Assembly (NCBI RefSeq): GCF_050948215.1
Contig: NC_135158.1
Coordinates: 2,961,822 to 3,025,821 of the forward strand
Reading direction: 5' to 3'
Length of the DNA: 64,000 nt
Origin: Halictus rubicundus
Taxonomy: Eukaryota > Arthropoda > Insecta > Hymenoptera > Halictidae
Part shown: positions 1 through 12,020 of the stretch, piece by piece
Layout of the letters: every line of letters begins with the position of its first letter
Position numbering within the stretch: position 1 is the first letter of the stretch
Notes under the pieces: generated by a model
What the model saw: the letters and a program-made list of their open reading frames with translations, nothing else
What the model was told of the DNA's origin: nothing
Database searches by the model: none
Position numbers and translations under genes: made by a program

Positions 1-925
1 CCGCCGCGCCGGTTCTGCTAAGAAGTGGCTGTTAATAAAAAATTAAGAAACTCCGGCGGAACTGGCCGACCGGAAGTTTCGTCGATAGGGACCAGGTAAC
101 CGCGGTCAACCGACACAACGCCACTTATTCCGCCGGATTATTGGAAAACTGAAGAAGTTCCAGGGTCATTTCCGGGGAACGTGGAACGGGCGACGAGTGG
201 ACACGAGTTTACGTGGCGCGGGCGTCTCGGAAATGAGTTTCGAAAACTTCTTTTTTCCTGTTGAAGTTTATTAATAGGCGAGCTTAACGAATCGATGCAT
301 GCTGCGGCCAAATAATTAATGAATCGCCCCCGGACTCGCCAGGAATTGAGCGTTACCCTCGCAAGACTCGGCAGGGCACTAACGGGCTCATTTATTTTTC
401 ATTGGGTACACGTATCTTTCTAAAAATTTAGCCAAACATTGCTATACTGCATAAGTGATATTTCAAATGCAAGTTTATATTGACAATCATGTTTTCATGC
501 GAATGTATCGTATACCATTTTAAGATTTCTTTCGTTGCCGGCTATATTTAGTGTCGAGGGTGGTACTTTCATCATGTTGTTTCGTTTTAATTTCATCCAG
601 GAGTAAAAGTGCTGTAGTCGGTAACATTTGTACAGCAAGTTGAAATGATCATTCTGGAAACAGGAAAACCTTCTTTAAACCCGCCTTAACTGCTCCACTG
701 CAGCAGAGGAGCATGTCGGGAGCGTTCCGTCTCCTCTGAAAGGAACTTTCAAGCAAATTAAAAAATCCAAGACGCGCTTGAAAGGGGAATGGTTTATTTT
801 GCGTGATACAACTGGGCTTAAAACGTAAGCGACAAGACTCGCAGGTTGAAAATTTCGCATTAGCTCTGGCCGAAAAGGTGCAGCGAAAGGTTAATATATG
901 TTCAAAGCGGACTCTGGTAATCAGT
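1..925. other. Unique noncoding DNA
   Basis: The first 400 bases are CpG-rich and carry TAAT-type cores. From about 420 to 660 the sequence is AT-rich. Only very short open frames are present and none shows a recognisable domain. I see no gene here. Confidence 0.5.
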
Positions 926-996
926 GGCTCGTTGGCGCAGTCGATAAAGCGCTTACGTCCTAATCCGGGGGGTTGCTAGTTCGGATCCGGGTCTCC
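926..996 (+). repeat. tRNA-like sequence (tRNA pseudogene or SINE head)
   Basis: The first half follows the D-arm of an elongator tRNA-Met type sequence: GGCTCGTTGGCGCAGTCG, then GATAAAGCGC. The last part carries an AGTTCGGATCC box resembling the internal RNA polymerase III B box. The spacing between A-like and B-like boxes is right for a tRNA. The T-stem and the 3' acceptor strand do not pair properly with the 5' end, so this is a decayed tRNA copy or the 5' head of a tRNA-derived SINE. It is not a working tRNA. A short A-run follows directly. No SINE body or target-site duplication could be confirmed by eye. Confidence 0.45.
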
Positions 997-2150
997 AAAA
1001 AATATTTCCGCTCGTTTTTCTCTCGGACCGTATCTTCCGAACTCGCTACGCAACCTGTGGTTCGTGTTTTTCCGTAATTTCCGGCGGCGAGGAGAAAAAA
1101 AGTGCAAATTCAAAATAAAGGGGGCGAGTTTCCGATTCGAAACGGATACAAACGAGCTTATATCTCCCGGAGCTGGCGAACAAAACCTGGGATCACCGAG
1201 GGCTCGAGGATAATAGCGGAAAATGAATCGCGGGGGCTGCTGGGAGACGTAGTTTCCCGGTACCGTTTCCCGGCTTCGTATGTTCCGGGCGACGTTGACG
1301 CATTTCGGAGTCCCTTGGCGCTTCACCTTCGCGCCCAGCTGGGTTCCCTTCGTCCCTGGAAACGGAGGAACTGTAACTCTTGTAACTCTGCCCGGGGAAA
1401 ATGGGCAGGCTAAAGTAAAATAGGCGTGAATATTAAATGGACGCCCCCCGGTGCGGAGAATGCGAACTTCTAAATTGCAAAAATGGAAAAGGGGGCTCTG
1501 TTAAGGGTGGTAAATAAAGGCAGACAGAAAGAGGAGAAGTGTTCTTCTCATGCGCGTTTCAGCTAGCAAATTGCTTCCGTTATTCAGAAAGGTGAAATAT
1601 TATCGAACCGATGGCCAGTTAATTCGGGGATTTAATGTAACGTTTATCGCGCTTTAATGCCCTGCCCCGTTATTCGTTATCCGTTAATAAATAGTGATAT
1701 CGATTCGCTCGAGGAGGAAGGGCTGGAGGGGGGAGTCGCACGACACAAATCGCCGGATATCCCGCGAGCGCGTTCGTTAACGAATTTCCCGTCGCAGCGA
1801 CGAGTTCGACAGAGCGCGAGGGGAAAACGGCGTGCGCGCGACCGGACCCCGCCCTCATAAGTTATTCACGGTATTCGAAATTGGATCCCGTAAACTTCGC
1901 CCCCGGTAATTTACCTCAGGAACCCGGGGAGCGCACCCGTGCGCGCCGCCACGTTTTTATCGCCGAATTTCCCACAGAATTCACGCCAGACTTTCCCGGC
2001 GTTCTTAAGCGCTCGCCTGCTATAACCGTAAACTTGTTTACAGCGCCAGAAAAGAAAAAAACTGGCAGGCTTATTCCCTCGGTATAATTGCCCAGTTTTC
2101 ACCCGGCGCGGCCCGCCCTTGTTGCTGCCTGCCAGTGGAAAAACTCTGGA
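997..2150. other. CpG-rich unique DNA, no gene seen
   Basis: GC- and CpG-rich sequence with overlapping short open frames on both strands, as expected of compositionally GC-rich noncoding DNA. None starts with a convincing context or shows a family motif. The part around 1680-2100 is especially CpG-dense. Confidence 0.45.
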
Positions 2151-3300
2151 ACACACCTAACTCACGACCAATGAGGTCCTTGGGAGCTCTCTGATTCGTT
2201 AACGTTTGATTTAGCAAATTGGTATGTCGTCTCAAGACTGTACGTTCGCTAAATTGTAGCTCGACAGTGTCGGATTGGAAAGGAAGCTAGAGTACGCCTG
2301 ATTAACGGTCCATTCTACATGTTTCACAAAAATGTACGTTAAAGTATTTTAAAGTATATAAGACGTATAACCAGTTTATGTAAACCAGTGGAGTGGAAGC
2401 TTTAAAACCGTGGGGAGTCTGACCAATGAGTGATCTATTCTACTTAGGTCTTAAATATTTATTGAAATAGTGATAGTAATTGAACAAAGAGAATGCAATT
2501 GTGAAAAGTAAGGAGCGTGAAATTAATGATTGAAAATTTTGCATTAAAAAGAAATAAAAGTTGCTGGAACAATAGTTATACACTGTGAGTGAAAAGCTGG
2601 TTGAAGTAACTTAGAGATTAAAGTATGTCTGGCTAACGAACGGCTAACTGTACTTGATTCGTTGACGTTTAATTTGTTTATAGATATCGTGGTTTAGGAC
2701 CAAACGGTCTGATCAATGGCCGACTTACGTTGCCGCAGGTACAAGCCGGTTGATTCGTTTGATCTACAGTCTTCGCAAGACCACGTCTGATTAATAGTTG
2801 ATACGCTCCACCGATTCTATCCCGGGGCTCATTAATTTGCACCATTCGTTCTACGAAACCTGTCTGGCTAGTTAACGGTCTAATCCAGTAGTTCAGTATA
2901 TGAGTTCTCTAACGATGCCCTCTGTTCTCATTTACTAAACTCAAACAGAATTCCCATTAATCGAACTTAAGCTTCCAAACTACTCTGGTTGCTACAACAG
3001 CGACTGGAATTTCTATTAAACCTTACGCTGACACCGAAAATCATTCTGTTGCACGTTTAATGAACGGTGAATCAACTGTAATGCCGCGTTCCGTTTTACT
3101 TGTACAATTTATATAACGCGGAGACGTTAGAAATTAGTGAAACGTTTTTCTCAGATGATGTACCATTTGTTGTGATTCGGTGACGCTCAAGGTCGTGTGT
3201 GGATCAATTAATTTGTGGACAATTCGTGGTTGTCGGCGGAGGTATTATTTCTATAGATTGCACTCGTTGCGCGACGCTTTGGAAATTGGATCCATGGTAC
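2150..3300 (-). repeat. Degenerate CAGAC/AGTAGAA tandem array (minus orientation)
   Basis: Read on the minus strand this stretch repeats a two-part core, CAGAC followed by AGTAGAA-type sequence. On the plus strand it appears as GTCTGAC/GTCTGAT words (near 2417, 2707, 2786, 2868) and as TATTCTACTT or CATTCTAC words (near 2311 and 2435). Units are strongly diverged and the spacing is irregular, so the exact unit length cannot be set by eye. It belongs to the same family as the cleaner array at 34.3-35.2 kb. No open frame of note overlaps it. Confidence 0.5.
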
Positions 3301-3490
3301 CATAAGTCGTGATTCATGGCGGGCGGGTCAGCCGGACGTTAGGTAGCTACGACCTACAGTAATCTATCGCGAAAGGGGGTTTCGGCCTGCACAATCGCCC
3401 CGATAACGCGCCATGACACGGCGATAACAGGATTTAGTGGGAGGGAGGGAAAGAGCCGGCGGAGAGAGGGTAACCTGCTCCTAGAACCAC

Positions 3491-3528
<38 letters not shown>

Positions 3529-3950
3529 GGGTTTGTCGAAAGATCGTATCGATCGGTTGCAGCTGAACACCCTCTGTGTTTCGAACTTCCACCCTTCCGA
3601 CGGAATTCGTCGGGAAAGGAGAACGACGATGAAGAATCGAGGGTCCGACGAGGCTCCGTTACCGAATCCGCGAATGGTTTCATTCTCGCAAGGCAATTTA
3701 CTCCGACGGTCCCGTTGTTACGACGGAATGGCTGCTTGAAATTCCGAGGAAGATGTTATGAGGCAGAGTCTTGAGTGACGTGTTCACCCGACCCGGCGAA
3801 TCAGTCTGAAATGGTATGCGTAGTCATTTGAATCTTAATGGCTACGAAGTTACGGCTGGCGAACACGATGGGGACGGCCTGCACCGGCAAAATTGAACTT
3901 TTATGCCGACTGTTCTCTATTCCAAAAATTCCACTCTTATCTGCCACAAC
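3300..3950. other. GC-rich unique DNA around a GA tract
   Basis: A CpG-rich block surrounds a (AG)16 tract. Open frames on both strands pass through the microsatellite and give artificial serine/leucine or arginine/glutamate runs. I see no gene. Confidence 0.45.
3493..3524 (+). repeat. (AG)16 microsatellite
   Basis: This is an uninterrupted AG dinucleotide run of 32 bases in a CpG-rich setting. It is one of several GA/CT tracts in the window. GAGA-type factors bind such tracts in insects, but binding here is not shown. Confidence 0.95.
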
Positions 3951-4420
3951 TCTACTCGAAAGTACGGTCTGGCAATGCCGACAGATCTAAGCGGAATGGT
4001 CTGGAAAATATCCTGACCGGGTAATATCGCAAACTAGATGTAGAAACTCTCAAAACGATACTATAAAATCGCTTTTTCTAATAGTTTATTTACCTCGAAC
4101 AGTAAAGAGCTGATTGTCGGATTTATGGACGATCTGCTCCCCTAAATATAGCAGAAACATGAATGAACTGTATGATATTTTTCTTAAGCATACGCCTGAC
4201 TATTGGCTGACCAATGCTACTGTCTATTCGAAGTAGTGATTGTATTAACTATTCGTACGACGTTTGACTTATGAAAAATCTGCTAATCCGAATTTAGCAA
4301 ATCCTTGTGTAATCTAATTCTTATAGCTTTTAAAATTGCCAAGCCTGTCACGCCGCTAACTGACACGTTCTACCAGCAAGTAGAAGTCGACTGAAAAGTC
4401 GATTCCTTCGTTTATTCGGC
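3950..4420 (-). repeat. Degenerate CAGAC-family array, weak (minus orientation)
   Basis: Repeated plus-strand words such as GGTCTGGCAATG, TCTGGAAAAT, CCTGACTATTGG and CTGACCAATG recur together with TCTACT-like words. They match the reverse complement of the family core. The units are too eroded to define a period. Confidence 0.35.
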
Positions 4421-5090
4421 TATGTGTCGCGTTAATGAAATCAAAATCGCCCGAAAGCTCGAGAACGCAACGCGGCACGATAGTATCGGAAAAGAAAAAT
4501 GTCAGGTTGTCAGCGATGGCTGGCTGGACGCTGTAAATCCCGGGGGCCGTGTATTGTCAGAACGTGAACTTCGTCGGTCGGTTTGCCCGGGTATCCGATC
4601 GTTGACTCCGTTATCGTCCGGCTCCTTCTCAATCAGCAGTTGACATACGGCCGACTTGTTTCGCCATTAAATTACATCCGCATCGGTTTGCTATCCAGGA
4701 TTAGATTGTCAACCGAGAATTATTGTCCCCCGCGCTGTCGCAACGTGACTGACGTATTGTAACGATTTACGATAATCGACTGTAACGGGCCAGACACGTA
4801 CCCGGGATCCCACCTGATAAACCAATAATAGATCAGGATATTTCAGGCTGGCGCGCCGCGGCGGCTGCGGAGCCTGCGTGTATCTGGTCGCGCACGTATT
4901 CATCGACAATGAAACAGTCGGACAATAACTGCCAACCTCCCCGTTCGCGAATTGTTTGCAAGCAAAAACCACCAGGCCGGATATATGGATCGTCGGAAAT
5001 GAAAGTATCCGGCCGGTGCCCGCGAATTTTCATCTGAAAACGAAAATTGATATTGCGCTAGCTACGGAAAAAAAACCGCACGAAATGCTT
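4421..5090. other. Unique DNA, no gene seen
   Basis: Mixed-composition sequence. The longest frames here are under 90 codons, overlap each other, and carry no recognisable motif. Confidence 0.45.
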
Positions 5091-5400
5091 TACGTCTGAT
5101 CTGTGATCGGTCTGCTCCACTAGACTCCGGCGACAACGTGATTGATGCGCCGCATTTTTTTGTCCCCGTGTATGATCAACGACCCCCCCCCCGCGGCCGT
5201 TCTACTGATCCTGAAAAAAAAGATTCCTCGCCGTCTACAACTCTCTTTACGACGATGCCTGATTAATGATCCACCTGTTCTACTTCTGGTCTACTTATCC
5301 CGCGATAATGTCCACTGGCTTCCGCTATTATTTCTAACCCGGCCGATCAATGAACCGGTTATCTACTCGGTCTACCGTTAGCGCAGTTTACACCTGCTAA
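5091..5400 (-). repeat. Degenerate CAGAC-family array, short (minus orientation)
   Basis: Plus-strand words GTCTGATC, GGTCTGCTCCACTAG, GCCTGATTAATGATCC, TGTTCTACTT and GGTCTACTTATC recur at roughly 30-40-base spacing. They are the reverse complement of the CAGAC plus AGTAGA core. The array is interrupted by C-rich and A-rich runs near 5185 and 5215. Confidence 0.4.
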
Positions 5401-5745
5401 ACTAACATGTATTCATCATAATTCGTCTCCTCTTAAGCGCTTTCGTCAGAATTACATTCGATATTTCACACTAGAATTAAAGTGATAAAAGCGACTACTT
5501 TATGAAAGTAATTAGTAGTATTTTCACCTTTAATAAGACTATATTTATTTACATTTTGTTAAATTATCTATACTAATAATATATATTTAAGGAAATACAT
5601 TTATCGAATAACTTGCAATAAAAACATTTTTAGAATTTAAATAATCGTGAATAAAAGAAAATTGGAACGTGTTGTGCATGTAAATTAACACCGTAGATTA
5701 CACATTCTGAAATCAGTTGTTGCACGTGGATTAAAAGATATGATC
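5401..5745. other. AT-rich noncoding DNA
   Basis: Strongly AT-rich sequence with no open frame of note, no terminal inverted repeats that I can find, and no recognised repeat. Confidence 0.5.
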
Positions 5746-7080
5746 AGAAACATGTACAACAATGTTTCTCAGGAATTAGGAAGATCAGAAGCTTTGACGT
5801 TAGCGATATGCGAACACATGTAGCGGAGGAGCCCCATAGTCGAGTGTAAACATTTCCGTAGCAAAGTAGCGTGCCACCTGTCCACGCAAAGTCGTCGCAC
5901 AAAAGCATCCTCGGCTTGTTCCCGAGACAAAGGCGGAGTACCGGCGTCGCGACGTCTCCGCGGAAGAAACTGAATTTGATCGCGCGAGCAGAGACGCAGC
6001 TTCGAGCGTGTCGGCGGCAGCGTAGGTAAACTTGCGACAACCCGTCAGATTCCAAAGGCGAGGATTCGTTTCAGAGGCGTGGAAGAAGGAGGGTAGCTGG
6101 TGCGACGGGAGAGGGTGGCGGTGGGTTAAGTTACTGGCGCGAGGCGTTAGCGTGGCGCCTAAATTGTCGGGCGCACGCCTCGTTCGAGAGAAACTTAAGC
6201 TCCGGCTGGTTCAGTAAATCGCACTCGCTAACTCGCCGGCTGCTCACGGTTCACGTACTCGTTGGCAATCAGCCTGAGACACGTCTGGGTACACAGACAG
6301 ACAGAGAGGGAAAACACGGTGTTCCTAGAACCCACACCCCCCCCCCTCCCGGCTTCACCCAATTATCTTCAATAACCGCGACGGAGAGATCCAACCGGGC
6401 GTTGAGTAATCTTCTCACGTTTCGGAGGCTCGACTCGGCTCCGCTTTGCCACGCTTTGCCACGCTCTGCTCGGCCTCGCCTAACCCCGATACCGGAAATA
6501 AATGACACCGCGACACGGTGTAACCGCGCCCATTGTTTCCGCTGGAAACACCGGGCCGGCACAGGCTGCGTCCGCTTCGGACACACCGGGTCGATGGAAA
6601 GTGGAACGATAAACAGTGGCACGGAACGGCAGAGAACCGCGCGCCGGATACTCGAGCGTGCTCGTCCCGCGGCCGCGACACCGTGTCTCTGTTATTAACA
6701 ACTTCGTTAATTGAATTGGCCGGTCCAGCGCGAATGTTAGCGGACGAGTAATTACCCGATGCGAATTTTGTCGAGTAACGCCGTCCGCAACCATTCCTAT
6801 TCCTGTTCTACGATTCGGAATGCGTAGATTCCACCGGAATTTCTGACCGGACAAGTGGAACTTGTCAGTCCATGGCCAGGCACACCCCACAACCGCGATG
6901 GAGGTTCTGGGACCGGCAGTGAATGGACTTGGCGTGAACCGCCGGTATCAAGTTTGGAAATCAGTAATTTGACTTTCGAGAGATTCAGTAGAATGGGACT
7001 ACAGCGGTCGGACAAATTCGGACAGTGTAGCTGTTATCACGGCTGAGCGTGCTCTGATTCGGTAATGCACTCCTGGGTCT
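5746..7080. other. GC-rich unique DNA, no gene seen
   Basis: This is a CpG-rich block with many overlapping short frames. A possible splice-donor context, GTAG followed by GTAAAC, occurs near 6024, but no coding exon with a family signature precedes it. A run of ten C bases lies at 6337-6346. Confidence 0.4.
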
Positions 7081-8085
7081 CTTTTTGGATGTATCACTGT
7101 TTTATGATTTTTAATTTACTTATTGTTAGCTTCATACGTTCTCTTAAAACTTTGATTGTCGCGCGAATTTTGAGTGCTTCACACGGGTTTCATTTATTTC
7201 GTTCATGAAAGTAGTCAACGTTATTAAGGACAATTGTAAAGTACACTTTAGCAGTAATAAACTTATGTTCAATGAATTCATTTTTAGATAATTATTTTTA
7301 ATCGATTTATGATTCGATTATTTATATACGGGTTGTATTATGCTTTATACGCTGGAAGAAAGATTCAAGTGAATCGCCTCTCTACGGGATCATGGTATTT
7401 TCAACTTCTTACTCTAACGTTTTAGTAAATGTACTCACTACTTGAAGTTTTCCTAAAAGGGTTGCAAAAGTAGCTTGCTAATAATTCTACCAGCAGCCCT
7501 CCGTCATTTAATTAAAAACTTTGGAAGTGCTTACTTATGAACAACTTTTCAGTTCTGAATTGGTAATTTAACTGCCAGAAGAATTAAAGTAGAATGTACC
7601 CACTGTTATTAGACAAGCTACAGTTTCAGTTTACAAAATTGTCCTCATATTTATTCATGAATGGTTACAATGTTATTGTCTCTTTTGTATAGCTTGTTCT
7701 ACGGTCTCTTACTCAATGACTGCGCTAAATCTATTCACCTTTAACCCTTACCGAATGGGTGCAAAATTGTCTTGTCACTCACTCTATCAAAACACCACGG
7801 TTATTTCATTCAGCTATTGTGGATTGGGCTGCATGTAGTTCCTGAAGCCACATCTTACAAAGAAGTGACAGGTCTAGGTATTGTTTACTTGCTCTTCGTG
7901 AGGTGTTCAATAGAATATCTCTTCAATGGTGAGACATACAATAAATTATACTTGTTATTTACCAGGTAATATGGAAGGTTTATTCAACTTCAACCCTTAC
8001 ACAAGCCATGAAAATTCGGCTTAGTGACTTGTCTTATTCAATCTTTCGAGTAGAATAGTCTACGAATGATCAGACTCGAAAAAAT
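7081..8085. other. AT-rich DNA with scattered family-like words
   Basis: Mostly AT-rich and noncoding. Words such as AAAGTAGAATGTACC (near 7585) and GAGTAGAATAGTC followed by GATCAGACTCG (8048-8080) resemble the dispersed array core. They are too sparse to call a full array. Confidence 0.3.
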
Positions 8086-9120
8086 TCAATGTATAAAATT
8101 AGTGCCATACTTTCCCTAACAATTGGCAATAGTACATTGTCTTTCGAATCTCATACACTTCTGCGAGCCCTAAATTCATTCCTGCACCGAATGAACTCAT
8201 CTCCAACCCTTCTAAAAGGTTCCAAATTCGTCCCATTACCGAATCCGTCAAAATCTCCCGACCATTCAATTCCAACTTCGAAAACCACTGTTCCCGAGTC
8301 CTAGGATCCATTTCCAAGATTCGGAGGGATTCGAGCGCACCGGGATCCAGGCTTTCGTGGTGGTTGCTCCCTCAGGTTATTCGTTAACACGCGATGTGCT
8401 CGTTGCAGAAACGCATTCGGCGTCCCGAGTTGACTTTCTTTCGGTGATAGGATGCGCACACGCGTAAACCGGAAGCGAAGCTACAGCAGGAGGAAAGGAA
8501 CCCTCGGGGAAAGGAATCGAGGGCGTCGATTCTGCGAGTTGCGTTGGCCCGCAAGGATCCACGTTTGTCCGTAATCCTCTCGGCCGAGCGTGTAATATTC
8601 CGGGGCTTTAGCGTTCAGACGCGGACAGAGGCGAGCCCTGCGGGTGTTCTTGATCGTCGAAGACCCGGGGAACTCCGCGGAGGCGTCGCAGCCCCGGTTA
8701 TTTACATAGATATCCGCCCCACGGCGGCCAGACAACGCGGATTAAGGTCGACGCTGACTTCCGGTAGACGCTGCGACGCCGACGCCTCGCGTGCTCGCCG
8801 AATTCATTGCTCCCTCGTCACCCCTCTGCGATCGGAATCTGCGTTGGAATGGTTAAGGGGTGAGCCTGTCGTTAGAATGGAAAATCGCTTCGCGGTATAC
8901 AAAACCCATACCGTGCAGCCACGATTCCGAGGGGGTTGTAACTCGACCAGAAATATCCTCGATCCTCCAGAGCGGTGAAAAGTCGCGCTCCTGTAAATTG
9001 GGTGGGCACCAAGGGGCGCGTTTTACGTGATGGAAATACTTTGCTCACGGCTCCTGCGAATTCCACTGGCTTTTCCTGCTGGGGAGGTTGTACGTCACCT
9101 CCTAAATAAACAAATGTTCT
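8086..9120. other. GC-rich unique DNA, no gene seen
   Basis: This is CpG-rich from about 8300. A 144-codon frame at 8544-8978 starts with TTG rather than ATG, overlaps other frames on both strands and has no recognisable domain. I treat it as a by-product of GC-rich composition. Confidence 0.45.
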
Positions 9121-9660
9121 GGGGTAGTAAAAATTTCTCGGTACAATTTGTTCCCTGGGTGAAAAATTAAGAGCAAGCTGTAGTAGAATATAGTGAGTTT
9201 AAATAGTAATATCAGTGACGCAAGACTGCGCACGGTTAGGCATAAAGAAGGACTTCGCAGTGGAATAAATCCATGCTTTGTAAGACGGGTCTGTGATAAA
9301 CGATCCTAGGTACAAATTATTTAAAAAGAACAATTCACAGTAGAACAAATCTATCCTCTATCAAATGTGTCAAGAAATCAACGTGTACCAGGCAGTAAAA
9401 TATTTTAAAATTGGAGAAAGTTTGTCTTTCGATACTTCAACATCAGTAGCACGTACCAAATTTAATTAACGACATCAGTGAAATAAACTTGCAATACACG
9501 AACCCGCATAAAAAGCCTCTACACACTTGCTAGTAGAACATACCCGTGATTAATCCGACACGAACGAGTAGATTGCACTATTCAGTGCAGAATAATTGAA
9601 CGCTCAATCGATTGGTGGGGGAAGCGTTCTACAATGTGTGCTAATCAATTGTCGTGTTCT
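9121..9660 (+). repeat. Degenerate CAGAC/AGTAGAA array (plus orientation), weak
   Basis: Three related words, AGTAGAATATAG, AGTGGAATAAATCC and AGTAGAACAAATC, start near 9182, 9259 and 9339, so they are 77-80 bases apart. CAAGACTG, GTAAGACGG and GTCAAGAA words lie between them. The words fit the family core. Units are diverged and the true period is unclear. Confidence 0.4.
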
Positions 9661-10335
9661 TCTCTCGACAAATCCGGTTTTGTAATGACCTCGACAACTT
9701 TTTCTCTATTCTTATTCTCCCAGTGCACAATTTCGCGTTTCCTGTTCGAGGAGGGGGAATCGAACACAAGTTGCCAATAACGTTACGGTTGTAAATTTAT
9801 GATTCACCTTTTGATCCTCCAAAGGGGAACTCTTTTGGATCCCGTCGGAAGTGCAACTATTCGCGAAAGAGCCGATTACCGTAACACCAGCCCGTACAGA
9901 GTACACTTCCACAAGGGAAACTTGGACGGCAGCGGAGCATTCGGCGTCCGTGAGCGATAGAATTCTCCGGGAGCAAACTTTCCCACGTATTCGTTGCGTA
10001 ACTTCGTTCACCCCTCTCCCGGTTCCGACGTTTCTACACTGGAAACAAATTTACCGCAGTTATAAAAGCGACGCTGCTGTAAAAGCGGCCGGATCGAAAT
10101 CGACGGAACCGCCGATGATCTTTTCTTCTCGGCACCGCGCGCGTTTGCCAGAGTCGATTTTACCCGTGCGTAAACTCGATATCGCTGGCCGGCGCCTAGA
10201 CACACCCTTTAGCAATGTTCGAGCCTCGCGATCGTGTTTTGTGAAGTTTTAATGGAGAAATCTCCGCCCTTGACGTGAAACTGATTTAGCCTTCTTTATC
10301 CCGAGCCGCCGATGAGGAAAAGTCCACCGGTTAAT
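9661..10335. other. GC-mixed unique DNA, no gene seen
   Basis: Frames of 99 and 133 codons run on opposite strands across the same bases, which argues against either being real. No family motif is visible. Confidence 0.45.
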
Positions 10336-10790
10336 GAAGCAGTCAACGATCCTATTTCACTCAGTGTCCGTCTGTATCAGGCTCGACGAAGTCCGGGTCG
10401 ATTACCTAGCTATTACGTGCAGGAACCCACATAGATCATTTGTGATCGGTTCCTGTAATCACATAAAAGCTCCCCCACGAAGTTACGCCTGTTCTGCTGC
10501 AGCAGGAGCTTTGGGCATTGCCGAGAATAATTCTCTTCTCATTCTCATTACTTTATATTGTTACAGTAGTGCAGGACTGAATATAGTCAGACGTAGCTGT
10601 GACTGTAATTTTATAGTCAGACAAAGTTGTAACATAAATTCGCATGTCCTAAGGCTTGCAGCAATAAGAATACATCATTAAAAAGGACAGAAAATGTACC
10701 CAACAATGTTCAGCTACGTTGCCTGACAAATATTTTCAGTAATACAAGTTCGCATATAGTCAGGCGCGAAGCTAACTGTAAAGTCTCACA
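10336..10790 (+). repeat. Degenerate CAGAC-family array (plus orientation)
   Basis: TATAGTCAGAC occurs twice exactly 30 bases apart, starting at 10583 and 10613. Related TAGTCAGGCG, TGCCTGACAA and ATCAGGCTC words flank these. It matches the CAGAC half of the family core. The AGTAGAA half is poorly preserved here. Confidence 0.45.
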
Positions 10791-12020
10791 CGTTCCACGC
10801 CAGAAAACCTTCCCGGTGGAATGTGAGGTGCACAGAACGTTCCAGAAGCACACCCACAAACAAATCGGCAGTGGAGCAAAACAATTACTGGCCAGCCCTT
10901 TTCGACTTCACGAAAGCTTCGCTCCTGTTTAAAATTTCATTTCGCGCTTGCGAAACGGGGATCGGGTCGCTTCGAATTCCATTAAAACTTGGCCGGGTGG
11001 ATGTCGCGAACGAATTAAAACCCGGTTGGAATGCCGCGTGCCGTCTGCCCGTCCGAAAATTTGGATAAAAAGTTGAATTTTCTTGGCGAGCTTTGGCTCC
11101 GCGCAGACGTTGAGTGGTCACGTTCCCGGGAATTCGCGCCGATACGATCGAAAGTTCTTCGCAAGTTCGAGTCGTTCGAACGGCGAGGGTGGGGTTAGGG
11201 GTACGGCGAGATTACTTTGACGCGACCGACGATTCTTAGCCGCGTTTCCAGCAGAGAAAACACTCCTTGTAGACGTACACGCCAGAGGGCGAGCATGTCT
11301 GCGCTTAGCCCCGGCTCGTGTAAAAGCATCAGACCTCGAAGCTCGGAGAGTACGGGGGAACTCGTTGAAAAGTTTCGCGCAGAGCTGCCACCGACCACAT
11401 ACCGCCGCCGACATTTCAACCGAACCGCTTTGCCCCGTACAACACCCCGTGCATCGAGTTTTCCGCGATTCAAGCCCCGCTCGCCCGTCAGTTTCCACTT
11501 TTGCCCACCCACCCCTACCCAGCCATGCGCACCCGCGAACCCGGTTTCTTTCTCCTTCGTAACCTGTCGAGCTCGTCTTCCCCCGCCACCTTCAACTCGC
11601 GAATCTTTTTTGCAAGGGAACTCGCGAAAGTCCGGAGATATCGTTTGAGACACGGATAGCATCGCTTCGTGTACTCGAGCTGTATTCGCGTCCAACGAGA
11701 AGCTATTTTGTATTCGAGATCAACTCGACGAGTGTCTGAGGGAACGCTGAAAGGATTGATTGAGTGTCGACACGACGCTGGCTAGTCGTCGATGGAATTC
11801 CTTTCAGTGAGAGCTATAAAATGGTTCCCGGGACTGCGGGGAAAAACAATATTCCCTGTAGATCACGATTACTCGATTATCCTGCTGGTCAAACTGAATG
11901 CAAGTGTCTCCGAGGCTTGAGAATCTGTGTGGAAGCCTTCTAAGTGGAGTAGCTTCGTTATTAATCGGACAGTGGAATGCGTCCGAGAATAAATGGCTGT
12001 TTAAAAAGATCATTTGTCGC
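10791..12020. other. GC-rich unique DNA, no gene seen
   Basis: Two overlapping frames, 143 codons (+) at 11217-11648 and 166 codons (-) at 11195-11695, cover the same CpG-rich block. Both are rich in arginine, serine and proline. The minus frame opens on TTG. Neither shows a recognised domain, and mutual overlap in GC-rich DNA is the simplest explanation. Confidence 0.45.

Noticed and set aside
11195..11695. 166-codon minus-strand frame
   Set aside because: It opens on TTG, is overlapped by a 143-codon plus-strand frame, and shows no family motif.
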